From Pedobacter sp. Hv1 (GTDB taxonomy: Bacteria > Bacteroidota > Bacteroidia > Sphingobacteriales > Sphingobacteriaceae), in assembly GCF_001412215.1 (NCBI RefSeq), contig NZ_LLWP01000008.1, positions 248,001 through 312,000 of the forward strand: 64,000 nucleotides of DNA. The letters run 5' to 3'. The notes beneath the pieces are model-generated. The model worked only from the letters and a program-made list of their open reading frames with translations. It ran no database searches and was not told where the DNA came from. Shown here piece by piece: positions 60,614 through 64,000 of the stretch. Made by a program: the position numbers and the translations under genes. The number at the start of each line of letters is the position of its first letter. Positions within the stretch are counted from its first letter, which is position 1.

Positions 60614-63412
60614 TTAATCTATGTTAACTAATTTCTTTGTCGCTTTGCCTACAATTTCTTTCACTTTCTCTGTTACCGGAACATCAAAAGCTGTTGCTAC
60701 AATATAAGCTTGTTGGTTGGCATGTTGTTTAGCAAAACCAGTTGCTGTACTGCTGCTTTCTTTTCTCGAGATCACATCCATTTGGCCAAATGAAGTTTTT
60801 CTCAATCTGCGCAACAAATAAGGCCAAGCGCCCATATTTTCTGGTTCTTCTTGTACCCAAACTGCATCTTTAGCATTTTTGTAACGTTTGTAAACAGCCT
60901 CCATTTGGTCAACAGGTGTTGGATACAGTTGCTCTACACGTACCAAGGCTACATCACCTTTTTCGTTTGCTTTCTGTGTTTCCAATAAATCGTAATAGAT
61001 TTTACCGCTACAGAAAACCACACGTTTTACGTTAGCTGGTTTTACATTGGCATCGTCTATTACTTCTTTAAATTTACCTTCTGTAAAGTCTGCTAATGGG
61101 CTTACACAAAGTGGATGACGTAATAAACTCTTAGGTGTAAACACCACCAAAGGCTTACGGAAATCGCGTTTAAACTGACGACGCAAAGCATGGAAGAAGT
61201 TAGCTGGTGTAGTACAGTTGGTTACTTGCATGTTGTAGTCTGCACAAAGCTCCATAAAACGTTCAATCCTTGCCGATGAGTGCTCAGGTCCCTGTCCTTC
61301 GTAACCATGTGGCAACAACATTACCAAACCATTTTCTCTTTGCCATTTGGTTTCGGCACTGGCTACATATTGGTCTACTACAATTTGCGCTCCATTAAAG
61401 AAATCGCCAAATTGTGCTTCCCAAATGGTTAAGGCATTAGGGTTGGCCATGGCATAACCATATTCAAAACCTAAAACACCATATTCTGATAAATGCGAGT
61501 TGTAGATATCAAACTGAGCCTGTTGCTCAGAAATGTTAGCTAATGGAGTATACTCTTCTTCGCTATCTTCTAAAGTTAATACCGCATGGCGATGAGAGAA
61601 GGTTCCTCTTTTCACATCCTGTCCACTTAAACGAACTCTTTTGCCTTCGGCCAATAAAGTACCGTAAGCCAATTGCTCGCCCATTGCCCAATCAAATACA
61701 TGAGTGGTAGTGGCCATTTTATTACGTTCATCAAATAACTTCTCAATTTTTTTGAAGAACTTTTTATCTTTTGGTAAAGTAGAGATTCTTTTGGCAACTT
61801 CTAACAAAGTTGTTTTCTTAACTGAAGTATCTGGAGAAACATCAAAATCTTTGGCTGTAGCAATACGCATATCGGCCCAAGCTCCTCCAAATTTCACATC
61901 GTGATAAGTAGAAGTAATTTCTTTGGCTTCATTTAAACGCTCTTGTAAAATGCCTTTAAATTGTTTTTCCATCTCTTTCGCTAAACCAGCCTCTAATTCG
62001 CCTGTTTTAGTCAATTTATCGATATAGATATCTCTAGGATTGGCATGTTGCTCAATCGCTTTGTATAACAATGGTTGTGTAAATTTAGGCTCGTCTGCTT
62101 CATTGTGACCAAATCTGCGGTAGCATAAAATATCAATAAACACATCGTTTTTATATTTCTGACGATACTCCATGGCCAAGTTGATGGCATATACCAAAGC
62201 CTCAACATCATCTCCATTTACATGGAAAACTGGTGACAGGGTTACTTTAGCAATATCAGTACAATACGTACTTGAACGGGCATCTTTATAATTTGTAGTA
62301 AAGCCAATTTGGTTGTTGATCACCAAGTGGATGGTTCCACCGGTTTTGTAACCTTCTAATCCGGCCATCTGGATCACCTCGTACACAATTCCCTGACCTG
62401 CTACAGAAGCATCGCCATGGATCAAGATTGGTGCCAAGCGACTGTTATCGCCTGCATATTTGAAATCTATTTTAGAACGAGACATCCCTTCAACCACACC
62501 ATTCACCGTTTCTAAGTGCGACGGATTTGGGCATAAGCTCAAGTGTACATTTTTACCATCAATAGTGGTTACATCTGTAGAGTAACCCAAGTGGTATTTC
62601 ACATCACCCCCAAAAGGAGACTCGGCACTGTAGCCCTTGCCTTCAAACTCTGCAAAGATATCTTTATAAGTTTTTTGCATGATATTGGCCAATACGTTTA
62701 AACGACCACGGTGGGCCATACCAATTACAAACTCTTCAATACCCAATTCTGCACCTTTTTCAATTACTGAATCTAATGCTGGGATCAATGCTTCTGCACC
62801 TTCTAAAGAGAAACGTTTTTGTCCCAAAAATTTGGTACCCAAAAAGTTCTCGAAACTTACTGCTTCATTTAGTTTGGTCAAGATGCGTTTTTTCTCCTCG
62901 ATAGAAAACTTAGGCGTATTGCGTTCGCTTTCCATTTTGGTTTCAATCCATTTTAAAATTTCAGGTGTACGTACATACAAGTACTCTGCACCAATAGACC
63001 TGCAATAGGTCTGTTCTAAGAAAGCAACAATGTCGCTTAATTTGGCAGGAGCACCAATTCCTGTTTCGATAGCTGAGTTGAAAACCGTATCCAGGTCGGC
63101 TTGTGCCAAACCAAAGTTTTCAATAGCTAAGGTTGGTAAATGTTTACGTCGCTCTCTTACCGGATTTGTTTTGGTAAACAAGTGTCCGCGTTGACGGTAT
63201 CCGTTAATTAGATTTAAAACGTTAATTTCTTTTAAAAAATGTTCAGGAGCTTCAGTACTAACATGTGTTGCATCAGAACCTCTCCCAAAATCAAAGCCTT
63301 CAAAAAATTTCTGCCAGCCAAATTCTACCGAATTTCGGTCTTCTTTATAGCTTTGGTATAAGGATTCAATATATTCGGCATTAGCGCCATTGAGATAAGA
63401 TAAGTTATCCAT
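60614..63412 (-). CDS. sucA: 2-oxoglutarate dehydrogenase E1
   Basis: A 932-residue thiamine diphosphate-dependent decarboxylase of the TCA cycle. N-terminal SYLNGANAEYIESLY, MAHRGRLNVLANIM, the ThDP/Mg region GDASVAGQGIVYEVIQM and INNQIGFTTN, and the C-terminal LLPHGYEGQGPEHSSARIERF. Normal length. A promoter-like TAATTTTG (63445-63438, minus strand) with TTG 21 nt upstream lies just before it. Confidence 0.95.
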   Translation of the reverse strand: MDNLSYLNGANAEYIESLYQSYKEDRNSVEFGWQKFFEGFDFGRGSDATHVSTEAPEHFLKEINVLNLINGYRQRGHLFTKTNPVRERRKHLPTLAIENFGLAQADLDTVFNSAIETGIGAPAKLSDIVAFLEQTYCRSIGAEYLYVRTPEILKWIETKMESERNTPKFSIEEKKRILTKLNEAVSFENFLGTKFLGQKRFSLEGAEALIPALDSVIEKGAELGIEEFVIGMAHRGRLNVLANIMQKTYKDIFAEFEGKGYSAESPFGGDVKYHLGYSTDVTTIDGKNVHLSLCPNPSHLETVNGVVEGMSRSKIDFKYAGDNSRLAPILIHGDASVAGQGIVYEVIQMAGLEGYKTGGTIHLVINNQIGFTTNYKDARSSTYCTDIAKVTLSPVFHVNGDDVEALVYAINLAMEYRQKYKNDVFIDILCYRRFGHNEADEPKFTQPLLYKAIEQHANPRDIYIDKLTKTGELEAGLAKEMEKQFKGILQERLNEAKEITSTYHDVKFGGAWADMRIATAKDFDVSPDTSVKKTTLLEVAKRISTLPKDKKFFKKIEKLFDERNKMATTTHVFDWAMGEQLAYGTLLAEGKRVRLSGQDVKRGTFSHRHAVLTLEDSEEEYTPLANISEQQAQFDIYNSHLSEYGVLGFEYGYAMANPNALTIWEAQFGDFFNGAQIVVDQYVASAETKWQRENGLVMLLPHGYEGQGPEHSSARIERFMELCADYNMQVTNCTTPANFFHALRRQFKRDFRKPLVVFTPKSLLRHPLCVSPLADFTEGKFKEVIDDANVKPANVKRVVFCSGKIYYDLLETQKANEKGDVALVRVEQLYPTPVDQMEAVYKRYKNAKDAVWVQEEPENMGAWPYLLRRLRKTSFGQMDVISRKESSSTATGFAKQHANQQAYIVATAFDVPVTEKVKEIVGKATKKLVNID

Positions 63413-63437
63413 TGTGTATTTATTACGATAAGTATTG

Positions 63438-63469
63438 CAAAATTAGGATTTTACCTCAAGAAATGGCAA
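63438..63469 (-). promoter_or_regulatory. Probable sucA promoter
   Basis: Minus-strand TTG (63469-63467), 21 nt, then TAATTTTG (63445-63438), fitting the Bacteroidota -33/-7 pattern; the start point would be about 20 nt before the ATG. Confidence 0.5.
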
Positions 63470-63609
63470 TAAACTTAACAATTAATTAAATAAAAAGTGC
63501 TTTTTCTAACAGGGCAAATCTGGTCGTGTAATTTAATCCTACTTACAGCATAAATCGTACCAAGCGATTTCCCAAATTCATGACCAAAATCCGAGCAGAA
63601 CAGTTGTGT

Positions 63610-63870
63610 TTCTATGTGGTGAAACTCCAATTGCTAAATTGATGAATTGCTAAACTGTTGAAATCGGTTAACTGTTTAAACTGAAGACTAGAGCACACCA
63701 TCAATCTATGTGTCCTATGTCCCTATGTGGTGAAATTGATAAATTGCTAAACTGGTTAAATTGGCTAACTGTTTAAACTGAAGACTAGAGCACACCGTCC
63801 ATCTATGTGTCCTATGTCCCTATGTGGTGAAATTGATGAATTGCTAAACTGTTGAAATCGGTTAACTGTT
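63610..63870. repeat. Tandem repeat of about 97-111 bp, three copies
   Basis: In the 463-bp gap between sucA and the gene at the right edge. Units start with CTATGTGGTGAAA at 63612, 63723 and 63820 and contain AATTGCTAAACTG, GGTTAACTGTTTAAACTG, AAGACTAGAGCACACC and CTATGTGTCCTATGTCC. The first unit is 14 bp longer; the third is incomplete. No gene is seen; the rest of the gap holds only the sucA promoter region. Confidence 0.8.
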
Positions 63871-63875
63871 TATAT

Positions 63876-64000
63876 TTATGCTCTTGCTGCTTGTGCGTAG
63901 GCACCCTTAGGATCTACAATTTTGAGCTGTTTCTGAAAATCGAAACTTGAAGTTAAACGTTGGTCGTTGCCTACACCTGCAACAGTTGCCCAATTGCCCC
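63876..64000 (-). CDS. Unidentified protein, C-terminal 40 residues (partial)
   Basis: An open frame entering from the right edge and ending at TAA 63878-63876 right next to the tandem repeat. Residues visible run GNWATVAGVGNDQR through DFQKQLKIVDPKG to AYAQAARA. The composition is protein-like (alternating charged and hydrophobic residues), and the stop is immediately followed by repeat DNA, so it looks like a genuine 3' end. I do not recognise the family. Confidence 0.55.
   Translation of the reverse strand, partial: GNWATVAGVGNDQRLTSSFDFQKQLKIVDPKGAYAQAARA

Noticed and set aside
63610..63870. CRISPR or origin iterons
   Set aside because: Only three long units that are repeated along their full length, without spacers; no replication gene or AT-rich unwinding region beside them.

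Overview
The window looks like chromosomal DNA of an AT-rich member of the Bacteroidota, most likely Sphingobacteriaceae (Pedobacter-like). This is inference from family content (DUF3347, HYC_CC_PP-type small proteins, type-1 copper ATPases with CPMHP...CGM heavy-metal-binding domains, DUF2490, GIN-domain and choice-of-anchor I proteins), from the weak or absent Shine-Dalgarno sequences, and from Bacteroidota-type promoters (TTTG, about 19 nt, TAnnTTTG), the best of which is at 27996-28026.

Region 1 (1-22,600) is a metal-resistance island. Almost everything from 18,258 down to 1 lies on the minus strand: a CopA copper ATPase, a CopZ-like chaperone, an AraC-type regulator with a Cys-containing N-terminus, a HYC_CC_PP small protein, a secreted HMA protein, a Cus-type RND exporter (permease split into two coupled ORFs, a TolC-like channel, two adaptors), three DUF3347 proteins, a His-rich small protein, a haem-binding c-type protein, a multicopper oxidase with a CopB-like tail, and a second copper ATPase cut by the window edge. 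Divergent from this run are a secreted sialidase-fold protein with a CECC motif and a compact mercury-type operon (ArsR regulator, MerTP fusion, Cys-rich peptide). A small membrane protein and a tyrosine recombinase follow, and the recombinase lies 240 bp from the 3' end of a tRNA-Asn gene. That is the usual layout of an integrative element with its tRNA-proximal end here; its other end is not visible. Together the genes would move Cu(I)/Hg(II) out of the cytoplasm (P-type ATPases, MerTP for Hg uptake), across the envelope (Cus system) and oxidise or bind metal in the periplasm (multicopper oxidase, HMBD, DUF3347 and HMA proteins).

Region 2 (22,600-27,800) is ordinary chromosome: tRNA-Asn, a PfkB sugar kinase, a cytochrome b5-like protein coupled to a lycopene cyclase, an ECF sigma factor, MurB and a TMEM175-type channel. 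Region 3 (28,000-41,380) holds two tandem paralogous efflux operons, each TetR-TolC-adaptor-RND permease, each preceded by the same inverted-repeat operator embedded in the promoter, and each TetR starting with a non-ATG codon. Region 4 (41,460-48,221) has two related MFS transporters, a choice-of-anchor I lipoprotein, a DeoR regulator divergent from the second MFS gene across a perfect 48-bp palindrome, and a serine hydrolase. Region 5 (48,389-64,000) has dihydrolipoyl dehydrogenase, a three-gene secreted hydrolase/peptidase operon (two CocE/NonD proteins and an M1 peptidase), a GIN-domain protein, two outer-membrane proteins, and the 2-oxoglutarate dehydrogenase genes sucB and sucA.

Outside the island the larger intergenic gaps are filled with several families of short dispersed repeats. 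Three large copies (26.6, 49.9 and 55.9 kb) share the same internal order of motifs, two in direct and one in inverted orientation. I see no CRISPR array, rRNA, transposase or prophage.
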